Below are positions 15,913 to 24,108 of a stretch of DNA of 41,421 nt, in pieces; positions within the stretch are counted from its first letter, which is position 1; every line of letters starts with the position of its first letter. This stretch comes from PHAA01 sp964584415 (GTDB lineage Bacteria > Bacillota > Syntrophomonadia > Syntrophomonadales > Syntrophomonadaceae): NCBI GenBank assembly GCA_964584415.1, contig CAZOZX010000007.1, positions 1 through 41,421 of the forward strand. Direction: 5' to 3'. The notes beneath the pieces are model-generated. The model searched no databases, had not been told where the DNA came from, and saw only the letters and a list, made by a program, of their open reading frames with translations. The translations under genes were made by a program, and so were the position numbers.

Positions 15913-15960
15913 GAGACCCTGCTCTGCCATCATACATGGCGACAGGGTTTCAATATTTTT
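15913..15960 (+). terminator. Rho-independent terminator
   Basis: An outer stem pairs GAGACCCTG (15913-15921) with CAGGGTTTC (15943-15951), an inner stem pairs GCCAT with ATGGC over a CATAC loop, and AATATTTTT follows. It lies about 190 bases past the TAG of the candidate selenoprotein and before the ArsR promoter, so the HMA pair and the arsR-cadA pair are probably separate transcripts. Confidence 0.7.
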
Positions 15961-16059
15961 GGGGAGCAATCAATGAGCGGATTATTTTGAATGAGGGATG
16001 GATAGATTTGAATTAGCCATACTAATTTTGATTGTAGGGGCCTATAGTGATTTTGTCGC

Positions 16060-16089
16060 TTGACGGTATAATCTTATTCCTATTAACAT
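16060..16089 (+). promoter_or_regulatory. Promoter of the cadC-cadA operon
   Basis: TTGACG (16060-16065) and TAACAT (16084-16089) are separated by 18 bases, giving a reasonable sigma-A promoter whose start point (about 16096) falls inside the operator. A perfect TATAAT also sits at 16067-16072 but has no matching -35. Confidence 0.5.
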
Positions 16090-16090
16090 A

Positions 16091-16116
16091 TACATATGAA
16101 CAAATGCTCACATGTA
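16091..16116 (+). promoter_or_regulatory. ArsR/SmtB-type 12-2-12 operator
   Basis: Arm TACATATGAACA (16091-16102), a two-base spacer, and arm TGCTCACATGTA (16105-16116) form an imperfect palindrome matching at 10 of 12 positions. This is the 12-2-12 geometry of SmtB/CadC operators, with the core TGAACA-n2-TGcTCA. It overlaps the predicted transcription start and lies just before the regulator gene, so autoregulation is expected. Confidence 0.75.
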
Positions 16117-16144
16117 CAGATAATAAAGTTTGGAGGGAGCGCGC

Positions 16145-16540
16145 ATGGTATTGGAATTCGATCGCTGTGCAGTCCAATGCATTCATGAAGATGCAGTTAC
16201 TGAGGTTAGTTCCAAGATGCTCTCCGGGGATGAAGCCCTGGCCCTGGCAGAAACCTTTAAAACCCTGGCCGACCCTAATCGGGTCAAAATAGTCTGTGCC
16301 TTGATGCACAGGGAATTATGCGTCTGCGACCTGGCTGCCGTAATCGGGGCATCAGATTCAGCCGTCTCCCACCAGTTAAGGATGCTGAGGGTTCAGAAAC
16401 TGGTGAAGTTCCGACGGGAAGGTAAAATACTATATTACTCTTTGGATGATCACGTTGATAAGTTATTTAAGCAAGGGTTGGAACATATCAGTCACAGTAA
16501 AGAGTGGGCCGCCCGTTTTCTGGAGTTATACGGTTATTAA
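16145..16540 (+). CDS. cadC: ArsR-family metal-responsive repressor, CadC-like
   Basis: This is a 131-residue winged-helix repressor expected to release its operator when Cd(II), Pb(II) or Zn(II) binds. It carries both metal sites of S. aureus CadC at nearly the same numbering: Cys8 and Cys12 with Cys59 and Cys61 (ELCVCDL) for the alpha3N site, and Asp101, His103, His114 with His117 for the alpha5 site, where CadC has Glu117. The recognition helix is DSAVSHQLRMLR. The ATG at 16145 follows GGAGGG by seven bases. cadA starts 33 bases after it. The symbol rests on these residues; a zinc-sensing (CzrA/SmtB-like) role is possible. Confidence 0.88.
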   Translation: MVLEFDRCAVQCIHEDAVTEVSSKMLSGDEALALAETFKTLADPNRVKIVCALMHRELCVCDLAAVIGASDSAVSHQLRMLRVQKLVKFRREGKILYYSLDDHVDKLFKQGLEHISHSKEWAARFLELYGY

Positions 16541-16573
16541 TCGATTCAATAATTGTCTGAAGGAGCGGTGATT

Positions 16574-18946
16574 ATGGCCCAGGCCATAGAAATAAAGTCG
16601 ATGAATACCATGGCAGTTTTGCAGGTAAACGGTATGGACTGCGCTGACTGCGCCGCTAAGGTGGAAAAGGCGTTAAGAAACCTGCCGGGGGTTAGGGCGG
16701 CCCAGCTGAGCTTTCCCCAGGGAAAATTGAACATAGAATACGATGCTACCCAAAGTGATGTACCTTCATTTATCAATGCTATCAGATCCTTGGGTTATCA
16801 GGCACTGGAAGGCGGGCATCAAGGTGATCTTAATTCCTCTCAGGCCACATTCATCATAGGCGGGTTGGATTGCGCTGATTGTGCATCCCAGTTGGAAAAG
16901 AGGATTGCGCTGGTTCCTGGAGTCGAGCGGGCTCAGGTCAATTTCCCGGCGTCAACTTTGGTGGTCAAAGGCCCCAGTAATCATGAAGCTATCCTGAATG
17001 CAATTCGCAGTATGGGGTATACTGGCAGACCTGAAGATAACTTGAACGCTCGCCTTCTCATGGGCCCCTTCTGGAAAAGCAATAAATACGTGATTCCCAC
17101 GGTAGTGTCATTAGTTATGTTTGGATTGGGGGTTCTCTTCGAGAGATTGTCAGTCCCAGGCTTTGTTCCTATCGGTTTCTTTATTACCGGCATCATCTTG
17201 GGAGGCTATATGCAGCTCCGTACCGGGTTGGCGGTATTACTGAGCATCCACGAAATGGACATGAATATCCTGATGAGCATTGCCGTGATCGGAGCGGCGG
17301 CCATCGGTCAGTTTGAAGAAGCTGCTGCCGTAGTATTCCTTTTCTCGTTGGGAAATGCCCTGCAGGGTTATACCATGGAAAAGACCAGGAACTCTATAAG
17401 ATCATTAATGGACCTGGCCCCGAATGAAGCCATGGTCAAACGCGATGGGATTACCATGACCCTGCCGGTGGAAAGAATCAGGCTGGATGACATTATGGTG
17501 GTCCGGCCCGGCAGTAAAATTGCGATGGACGGAGTGGTGGTTAAAGGCTCCTCATCGGTAAACCAGGCTCCTATTACCGGCGAATCTATTCCGGTAGCTA
17601 AGAATATCGGCGATCTAGTCTATGCCGGTACTATTAATGAACTTGGCTCAATGGAGGTCCAGGTTGCTCATCTAGCCCAGGATAATACCATTTCCCGCCT
17701 CATTGCCATGGTGGAGGAGGCCCAGAGTCAGAAGGCTCCTGCTCAGCAGTTTATTGATAGATTTGCACGCTATTATACCCCAGCGGTGATAGGGGCAGCA
17801 ATCCTGGTAGCCACGGTACCGGTACTAATCCTGCACCAGCCATTTACAACCTGGTTTTATCAGGCTATGGCTATGCTATTGGTGGCCTGTCCTTGTGCCC
17901 TGATCATATCAACCCCGGTGTCTATCGTAGCGGCTATAGGCAGTGCCGCCAAAAGCGGGGTGTTAATCAAAGGGGGCGCCTATCTGGAAGAAGCAGGTCA
18001 TTTGTCAGTCATTGCTTTTGATAAGACCGGCACTCTGACCACTGGCTTACCGGTAGTCACGGACGTAATTCCCCTGAGTGGAAACGAAGCGGAAATGGTG
18101 GGGATTGCTGCGGCTATTGAAACCCTGGCCGGGCACCCATTGGGAGAGGCCATCATCAGATATGCCCGGGAACATGGGGTGCATATACCGGCAGCAGATA
18201 ATTTTGCAGCAGTATTGGGCCAGGGGGCGCGGGCAGATGTGGAAGACCAATCCTATCAGATAGGTAATCCCCGGTTCTTCTCCTCAATAGGTATGGATTT
18301 AACCGGAATTGACGCATGGATTAATACCCTGCAGGACGAAGGCAAAACCGTCATGATCCTGGGTACAGGAAAAGAGATATTAGGAGTTATTGCGGTGGCT
18401 GATACCATGCGGGAAAATGCTCCTATGGCAGTTGCCCAACTCAAACAGGCGGGCATTAAAAAGGTGATAATGCTGACCGGCGATAACGAGCGTACAGCAC
18501 GGGCTATCGCCATGCGGGCCGGTGCTGATGAATTCAGGAGCGAGCTCCTTCCTGAGGACAAGGTTGGTGCCATGCAGCAATTGCTGGCGGAAAACCATAA
18601 GGTGGCCATGGTAGGAGACGGCGTGAATGATGCCCCGGCGATGGCTTTGTCCTCAGTCGGCATAGCCATGGGCGCGGCTGGGACTGACGCTGCCTTAGAA
18701 ACCGCGGACATTGCCTTAATGGCTGATGACTTGTCCAAATTACCCTATATGATTGATTTGAGCCGCCGGACCTTAAGAATAATCAGGCAGAATGTTATTT
18801 TTGCCCTGGTAGTCAAAGCAGCCATTTTGCTGCTGGTAATACCTGGCTGGCTCACATTGTGGCTGGCTGTAGCTGGTGATATGGGGAGTTCACTGCTGGT
18901 CACCCTGAATAGTATGAGATTGCTGCGGATAAAGCACCAGGGGTAA
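16574..18946 (+). CDS. cadA: Cd/Zn/Pb-translocating P1B-type ATPase with two N-terminal HMA domains
   Basis: This is a 790-residue membrane pump exporting soft divalent metals. Two HMA domains come first, with GMDCADC (Cys23, Cys26) and GLDCADC (Cys100, Cys103); the acidic GxDCxxC form is typical of ZntA/CadA rather than Cu pumps. Membrane motif CPC is at 439-441, the phosphorylation site DKTGTLT at Asp483, the HP motif in GHPLGEAI, and the hinge GDGVND at about 681-686. About eight transmembrane helices are expected. I chose the ATG at 16574, with AAGGAG eight bases upstream. It is co-transcribed with the CadC-like repressor. Confidence 0.94.
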   Translation: MAQAIEIKSMNTMAVLQVNGMDCADCAAKVEKALRNLPGVRAAQLSFPQGKLNIEYDATQSDVPSFINAIRSLGYQALEGGHQGDLNSSQATFIIGGLDCADCASQLEKRIALVPGVERAQVNFPASTLVVKGPSNHEAILNAIRSMGYTGRPEDNLNARLLMGPFWKSNKYVIPTVVSLVMFGLGVLFERLSVPGFVPIGFFITGIILGGYMQLRTGLAVLLSIHEMDMNILMSIAVIGAAAIGQFEEAAAVVFLFSLGNALQGYTMEKTRNSIRSLMDLAPNEAMVKRDGITMTLPVERIRLDDIMVVRPGSKIAMDGVVVKGSSSVNQAPITGESIPVAKNIGDLVYAGTINELGSMEVQVAHLAQDNTISRLIAMVEEAQSQKAPAQQFIDRFARYYTPAVIGAAILVATVPVLILHQPFTTWFYQAMAMLLVACPCALIISTPVSIVAAIGSAAKSGVLIKGGAYLEEAGHLSVIAFDKTGTLTTGLPVVTDVIPLSGNEAEMVGIAAAIETLAGHPLGEAIIRYAREHGVHIPAADNFAAVLGQGARADVEDQSYQIGNPRFFSSIGMDLTGIDAWINTLQDEGKTVMILGTGKEILGVIAVADTMRENAPMAVAQLKQAGIKKVIMLTGDNERTARAIAMRAGADEFRSELLPEDKVGAMQQLLAENHKVAMVGDGVNDAPAMALSSVGIAMGAAGTDAALETADIALMADDLSKLPYMIDLSRRTLRIIRQNVIFALVVKAAILLLVIPGWLTLWLAVAGDMGSSLLVTLNSMRLLRIKHQG

Positions 18947-18999
18947 ATAGACGCTGGCTCGACAATGGTATCGAGTAATAAGTTCGGGGGGAATGAGAA

Positions 19000-20661
19000 T
19001 TGACTATTAGACGTAAAGTAAGGCACTTTTTTCGCTTTCGGGAGATTGCCAGGATTTTTCTCAAACACGGGTTAGGCTACCTCATCCAAAGGATAGGTAT
19101 GGAGAGATATGTACCGCTGCCGTCGTTATATTCCGTCCGCAGCTGCGGCCCGGAATCAGATTACTGTATTGCCGACAAACTGACTCATGCCCTAATGGAA
19201 CTCGGGCCTACCTATGTCAAACTTGGACAGGTTCTGAGTACCCGTTCCGATATATTACCCCCGGAGTTTATTGAGCAACTGGAAAGGCTGCAGGATAAGG
19301 TATCCCCGGTATCGATTGAAGAGATAAAGGCGCAAATCGCCCGGGAGATTGGCCCGGTCGAAGATGTATTCGCTTCGTTCGATCCCCAGCCTTTGGCGGC
19401 CGCTTCTATCGGCCAGGTACATAAAGCGGTCTTGAAGACCGGCGAGCAGGTAATCGTCAAGGTACAGCGGCCCAATATCGAAACCCAGGTTATCAATGAC
19501 CTGGAGATGTTTAACGACCTGGCTCATATGATTGAGAGACACTCCGCTGAAGCCGCCCGCATTGGTCTGGTAGACATTATTGAAGAATACGGTAAGACCA
19601 TGCGCCTGGAGTTGGATTATGACCGGGAAGCCAAAAACACGGATCGTATGAGACACGCTTTTGCTCAAGACGAATCAGTTGTAATCCCGAGAGTATATTG
19701 GGACTATACCACCGCGCGGGTGCTTACTGAGGAATTTATCAATGGGATAAAGCTGAGTGATGTGGCGGCCATTGATGCCCACGGCTGGAACCGTACCAAG
19801 ATTTCGGAATTAGGAACCCGCGCCTTCCTATCGCAGGTATTGCTGCATGGATTTTTTCAGGCAGATCCCCACCCCGGTAATATTCTGGTCTTAGCTGAGG
19901 ATAAAATCAGCTTCATTGACTTTGGGCAGATGGGATCACTGACCGAAAGGCGCCTGGTCAAGATTGGCCAGTTTTTGCAGGGTGTCAGTGATAGAAATGT
20001 GGATAAAGCTCTCAGTGCCCTCAGCGACCTGGGAATTATACCCGATGACATTAACCTCGATGACTTTGAGGGTGAGTTTGAGGATATGATGGAACGAATC
20101 TATTCGTCCAACCTGGGTGATATAGATATAAACCTCCTGCGCCAGGAAATCCTTGATTTGACTTATCGTTATCAGCTTAACCTGCCTCCCTACCTTACTT
20201 CGCTTATGAAAGCGCTTATCACCCTGGATGGAGTAGGTAAGAGAATGGATCCTGTTTTCAACCTGTCGGCAGCCACCGAACCATTAGTCCGACAGGCTTT
20301 CGAGCAGCGGTTAAAGCCAGGTGCTATGTATGATACTATGAAACGCAGTTATTACCGGGATATTAAACCTCTGCTGACTTTCCCCAAAAATATGAATGAA
20401 TTGGTTAAGGTGACGGGTAAAGGGAGACTGGAATTGTCGCACAATCTGGCCTTAAGAAAACAAGCGGAAGATAAACTGACCCAGTTGGCTAACCGTATCA
20501 GTGCCAGTCTTATCATCGCCGGCGGATTAGTGAGCACTTCACTGCTGCTGCTGGCAGCCGATCACCCTTCAGCCCTGCTCAATAATGTCCTTATCGGAAC
20601 CACTATTTTTGTCAGCCTGGTCGGCATTTATGCCTTTTTATTCAGCGGCCGGCGCTCATGA
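19000..20661 (+). CDS. ABC1/UbiB-family atypical kinase
   Basis: This 553-residue protein belongs to the AarF/UbiB/ABC1 family. YVKLGQVLSTRSDILPPEF carries the family KxGQ motif (residues 74-77), AAASIGQVHKA replaces the usual glycine-rich loop with the Ala-rich form, and LLHGFFQADPHPGNILV and FIDFGQMG supply the metal- and ATP-binding residues. Two hydrophobic helices close the C-terminus. Proteobacterial members support ubiquinone synthesis; in Bacillota the role is not settled and may concern membrane lipids or quinones. The TTG at 19000 follows GGGGGGA. It lies 53 bases past cadA and ends directly against the convergent tcdA. Confidence 0.9.
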   Translation: MTIRRKVRHFFRFREIARIFLKHGLGYLIQRIGMERYVPLPSLYSVRSCGPESDYCIADKLTHALMELGPTYVKLGQVLSTRSDILPPEFIEQLERLQDKVSPVSIEEIKAQIAREIGPVEDVFASFDPQPLAAASIGQVHKAVLKTGEQVIVKVQRPNIETQVINDLEMFNDLAHMIERHSAEAARIGLVDIIEEYGKTMRLELDYDREAKNTDRMRHAFAQDESVVIPRVYWDYTTARVLTEEFINGIKLSDVAAIDAHGWNRTKISELGTRAFLSQVLLHGFFQADPHPGNILVLAEDKISFIDFGQMGSLTERRLVKIGQFLQGVSDRNVDKALSALSDLGIIPDDINLDDFEGEFEDMMERIYSSNLGDIDINLLRQEILDLTYRYQLNLPPYLTSLMKALITLDGVGKRMDPVFNLSAATEPLVRQAFEQRLKPGAMYDTMKRSYYRDIKPLLTFPKNMNELVKVTGKGRLELSHNLALRKQAEDKLTQLANRISASLIIAGGLVSTSLLLLAADHPSALLNNVLIGTTIFVSLVGIYAFLFSGRRS

Positions 20662-21399
20662 TCAAAGCTGTATCAAATCTTTAACCACTTCGCCGGCTAA
20701 TACCAGGCCGGCAGCTGCGGTTACAAATACCACACTGCCCGGGGCTGAATCCTTAACCTGGGGGCGGTAAGAATTGTTGTCCCCATCTGCATGAATCTCT
20801 TCTTCCCGCGGAGTCGAGGGGACCTCGCGGGAGTAAACCACCTTTAAAGCTGTTACCCCATGTTTGCGGAGTTCGCGGCGCATTACCCGGGCCAGGGGAC
20901 AAACCGAGGTGGTATAGATATCAGCTACCTCAAAACAGGTTGGATCCAGTTTATTGCCGGCTCCCATACAGCTGATTATGGGGATATTTAAGCTCTGGGC
21001 CCGGAGTATTAAATCTATTTTGGCAGCGACTGAATCAACCGCATCAACGATATAATCAAATTCGCTGTCAACCAAATCCGGGTAGCTGTGAGAACGATAG
21101 AAAACGCTGTGGGTGGTAACCCGAGCCTGGGGATTTATCTCCAAAATCCGGTCTTTCATTATCTCTACTTTACTCAGCCCGATGGTCTTGCTGGTAGCGT
21201 GGATCTGCCGATTTAAATTGGTTATGGTTATCAGATCATAATCGATCAAAACCAGATGGCCCACCCCGCAACGCGCCAGGGCTTCGACCACAAAACTGCC
21301 TACCCCGCCGATGCCGAAGACGGCCACAGTCGATCCAGCCAACTTCTTGACGGCTTGGGTGCCCAGCAGCAGCTCGGTTCGTGAGAATTCGTTTTCCAT
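20662..21399 (-). CDS. tcdA: tRNA threonylcarbamoyladenosine dehydratase (TcdA/CsdL family)
   Basis: This is an E1-like enzyme of about 245 residues that uses ATP to cyclise t6A37 to ct6A in ANN-decoding tRNAs. The nucleotide-binding loop VFGIGGVGSFVVEALARCGVG, DYDLITITNLNRQ, YIVDAVDSVAAKIDL and the C-terminal SAPGSVVFVTAAAGLVLAGEVV are characteristic and distinguish it from ThiF or MoeB. I chose the ATG at 21399, which has GGAGG four bases upstream; another ATG at 21411 lacks a ribosome binding site. It is convergent with the UbiB gene with no spacer. Confidence 0.88.
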   Translation of the reverse strand: MENEFSRTELLLGTQAVKKLAGSTVAVFGIGGVGSFVVEALARCGVGHLVLIDYDLITITNLNRQIHATSKTIGLSKVEIMKDRILEINPQARVTTHSVFYRSHSYPDLVDSEFDYIVDAVDSVAAKIDLILRAQSLNIPIISCMGAGNKLDPTCFEVADIYTTSVCPLARVMRRELRKHGVTALKVVYSREVPSTPREEEIHADGDNNSYRPQVKDSAPGSVVFVTAAAGLVLAGEVVKDLIQL

Positions 21400-21495
21400 C
21401 GTACCTCCCATGATGCGTATTTCTTACTATAGTTTACCGCTTAGCTGGCCAAACACAATATTGTTCCAGCACCGTAACCTGTAATGTGGTATGGA

Positions 21496-21524
21496 TTGAG
21501 ATCAGGTGATTTATATTATATGAT
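21496..21524 (+). promoter_or_regulatory. Sigma-A promoter of the agmatine genes
   Basis: TTGAGA (21496-21501), a 17-base spacer and TATGAT (21519-21524) match consensus at five of six positions in each hexamer. Transcription would start near 21531, leaving a leader of about 26 bases before the GTG of aguA. Confidence 0.7.
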
Positions 21525-21556
21525 GAGATGGATCACTGAAAAGAAAGGATAAAGGC

Positions 21557-22588
21557 GTGTATCCGAGAGATTTGCATTATAAAATGCCGGCTGAATGGTC
21601 GCCTCATCAGCGCACTTTCATCTCCTGGCCGGTACAGGAGAATATGTGTTATCCCCTTGAGTATGAACAGGTATGCCAGGGCTACGCCGAAATAATCACC
21701 GCGGTAGCCGAATTTGAACCAGTTACGGTAATAGTGAATCCCGGTGACCAGGATAAAGCCGATATTTATCTTGGCAACCTCCCTGTAGAATATCTGACCG
21801 CGGCTCACGATGACTCCTGGCTGCGGGATAATGGACCTACTTTTGTGGTAAATGACCTGGGCGAGATAGCCGGGATCAACTGGAGATTTAACGCTTGGGG
21901 GGGAAAATATGCCGCCTCTGATTTGGACGATCGCCTGGCGGCCGCTATTCTTGAAGACATCGGGGTAAAGTGTTTTGATGCGCCCCTGATCATGGAGGGT
22001 GGCTCCATCCATGTGGATGGAGAGGGCACAATGCTGACCACCGAAGAGTGTCTGCTTAATCCTAACCGCAATCCGAAGCTCAATCGTACCCAGATTGAGG
22101 AGTATCTGGGTTTGTACCTGGATGTCAAAAAGGTCATCTGGCTTAAACGAGGATTGAGCGGAGACGAAACCGACGGCCATATCGACAACATTGCCTGCTG
22201 GGCCGGTGCCGGCAAGGTATTGCTGCAGGTTTGTGACGATCCGGCCGATGATAATTACGCCATAACCCAGGAAAGCCGGAAGGTGTTGGCCGAAGCGACC
22301 ACAGCCCGGGGCCATAGACTGGAGATAATAGAGATCCCTCAACCCCCGGCCCAGTTTCATGAAGGGCGGCGGCTTACTTTAAGTTATTTGAATTTTTATC
22401 TGGTAAACGGGGGTATCATTCTGCCGGTTTTCGGGGGAGGGGCAGAAGCGACTGACCGGCAGGCGGTGGAAATCTTGAGCAAGGTATTCCCCGAACGGCG
22501 CATCCGTACCATTAATGGTACGGCAATCGTTAAGGAAGGCGGCAATGTCCACTGCATGACCCAGCAGATGCCGTCCGGCAAGATTTAA
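21557..22588 (+). CDS. aguA: Agmatine deiminase
   Basis: This 343-residue enzyme hydrolyses agmatine to N-carbamoylputrescine and ammonia. The guanidino-group-modifying fold shows DDSWLRDNGPTFV, the MEGGSIHVDGEGTMLTTEECLLNPNRNP block, GDETDGHIDN with the catalytic His, and the nucleophile Cys333 in GGNVHCMTQQ. It starts with GTG at 21557 after AAAGGAT. The next gene, 72 bases downstream, encodes the following enzyme of the pathway, so together they make putrescine from agmatine. No arginine decarboxylase gene is in the window. Confidence 0.95.
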   Translation: MYPRDLHYKMPAEWSPHQRTFISWPVQENMCYPLEYEQVCQGYAEIITAVAEFEPVTVIVNPGDQDKADIYLGNLPVEYLTAAHDDSWLRDNGPTFVVNDLGEIAGINWRFNAWGGKYAASDLDDRLAAAILEDIGVKCFDAPLIMEGGSIHVDGEGTMLTTEECLLNPNRNPKLNRTQIEEYLGLYLDVKKVIWLKRGLSGDETDGHIDNIACWAGAGKVLLQVCDDPADDNYAITQESRKVLAEATTARGHRLEIIEIPQPPAQFHEGRRLTLSYLNFYLVNGGIILPVFGGGAEATDRQAVEILSKVFPERRIRTINGTAIVKEGGNVHCMTQQMPSGKI

Positions 22589-22666
22589 TAATCGGATTGA
22601 TCTGCTTCTTTAAGCAAGGTATTCAATTCCATAAGTGGTCAATATATGAAGAGATGAGGGATGTTG

Positions 22667-23542
22667 ATGAGGCAGGTAACCACCGCGGTGGTGCAGATGA
22701 GTTGTTCGTCCAACCTCAGTGATAACCTGGTTAAGGCAGAACAAATGGTTAGAAGGGCAGCTGCGGAAGGAGCCCAGGTCATCCTTTTACCTGAACTTTT
22801 CGAAACCCCTTATTTTTGCCAAAAACAGAAAGCTGAATATTATGATTGGGCCACCACCCTGGAAAGCAATAAGGCGATAGGGAAATTTCAAACCATTGCC
22901 CGGGAATTAGGGGTAGTGTTACCGGTCAGCTTTTTTGAGAGAAAGAATTATGCCCGCTATAATTCAGTGGCCTTGATCGATGCCAGCGGGGAAGTGTTGG
23001 GGTTATACCGTAAAAGCCATATCCCGGATGGCCCCGGTTATGAGGAAAAGTTCTACTTTAATCCCGGAGATACCGGCTTTCGAGTCTGGGATACCCGCTA
23101 CGGCAAAATCGGGGTAGGTATATGCTGGGACCAGTGGTATCCGGAAGCTGCCCGTTGTATGACGCTGATGGGAGCCGAGATGCTGTTATATCCTACCGCT
23201 ATAGGTTCTGAACCCCAGGATCCCGACGTGGATTCCCGGGATCACTGGCAGATGTGTATGCGCGGTCATGCGGCTGCCAACCTTATCCCGGTACTGGCTG
23301 CCAATCGGGTTGGAACGGAAACGGACGAGGATTCCGCCCTCACCTTTTACGGTTCTTCATTTATAGCCGGTCCGACAGGAAATCTGGTCTACGAAGCTAA
23401 CCGCAGCCAGGAGATTAGTCTATTAGCTCAATTTGATCTTGACCAACTGGAATTCCAACGTCTGGAGTGGGGTATATTCAGGGACCGCCGCCCCGAGCTG
23501 TACAAGCTGCTGGTGTCCAGCGATGGTGAAAATACGGTATAA
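22667..23542 (+). CDS. aguB: N-carbamoylputrescine amidase
   Basis: This 291-residue nitrilase-superfamily enzyme converts N-carbamoylputrescine to putrescine, CO2 and ammonia. The Glu-Lys-Cys triad is visible in LLPELFETPYF, YRKSHIPDGPGYEEKFYF and VGICWDQWYPEAAR. The last stretch and EEKFYFNPGDTGF are typical of AguB rather than generic nitrilases. I chose the ATG at 22667 because GAGGG is six bases upstream; the ATG at 22661 touches that site. It is the second gene of the aguAB pair. Confidence 0.94.
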   Translation: MRQVTTAVVQMSCSSNLSDNLVKAEQMVRRAAAEGAQVILLPELFETPYFCQKQKAEYYDWATTLESNKAIGKFQTIARELGVVLPVSFFERKNYARYNSVALIDASGEVLGLYRKSHIPDGPGYEEKFYFNPGDTGFRVWDTRYGKIGVGICWDQWYPEAARCMTLMGAEMLLYPTAIGSEPQDPDVDSRDHWQMCMRGHAAANLIPVLAANRVGTETDEDSALTFYGSSFIAGPTGNLVYEANRSQEISLLAQFDLDQLEFQRLEWGIFRDRRPELYKLLVSSDGENTV

Positions 23543-23564
23543 CGTGCCCGAATATTGCGATTGA

Positions 23565-24068
23565 TTATCTGTAAATTAAAATATCTTTCAAAGGTTTGCG
23601 CTTCTTAGCCGGGGCCGGTTGACACGGATAACCTAGTGGGGTTAAGACTACCGGTTCCCAGCCGGGATCCAGCTGTAAGATTTCCCGGGCAGCAGCCACA
23701 TTTAAATTAGCCACCCAGCAGGTTCCGAGTTCTAAAGCAGTAGCGCCGGTTATCATGTGGTCCATAACGATGGCGGCGTCAACATCGCTGTAACATTTGC
23801 CGTCACCGCGAGTCCAGCATTTTGCGGGGATGGTACATAGGACTAAAATATAAGGGGCTTCAACCATCCATTCCCGGGGATAGATTTTAAGCAATTCCGG
23901 TTCTCTTCCTGCCACCGGGACCACGATAATTTTGATCTCCTGGCGATTAGCGGCGGTAGGAGCTAATCGTCCGCACTCCAGCACCTTTTGCAGTTTTTCC
24001 GCTTCCACCATATCCCGCCGATAAGAGCGGCAGGAGTATCTGTTTTGTACGAGTTCGAAATAATCCAT
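23565..24068 (-). CDS. Nitroreductase-family flavoprotein
   Basis: This is a 167-residue FMN-binding protein. The family N-terminus RYSCRSYRRDMVEAEKLQKVLECGRLAPTAANRQ and the later ITGATALELGTCWVANLN and LTPLGYPCQPAPAKKRKPLKDI are intact. Such enzymes reduce nitro groups, quinones or enones with NAD(P)H; the natural substrate is unknown. The ATG at 24068 has GAGGTG six bases upstream; a longer frame to 24104 lacks a good site. It is five bases or so past the PLP-enzyme gene stop on the same strand, so the two are probably co-transcribed. Confidence 0.87.
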   Translation of the reverse strand: MDYFELVQNRYSCRSYRRDMVEAEKLQKVLECGRLAPTAANRQEIKIIVVPVAGREPELLKIYPREWMVEAPYILVLCTIPAKCWTRGDGKCYSDVDAAIVMDHMITGATALELGTCWVANLNVAAAREILQLDPGWEPVVLTPLGYPCQPAPAKKRKPLKDILIYR

Positions 24069-24108
24069 ATGGTTCACCTCGCGAACATTAAATTTTGAAA
24101 CCATAGCA

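Larger units (their letters stand above)
15721..16144. other. Intergenic region with terminator, operator and cad promoter
   Basis: This 424-base region follows the HMA pair. 15721-15912 contains no frame with a ribosome binding site; the longest short frame (about 25 codons near 15827) has none. A terminator occupies 15913-15960. 15961-16055 shows nothing I can name. A promoter and a 12-2-12 operator for the ArsR gene fill 16060-16116, followed by its ribosome binding site. Confidence 0.65.
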
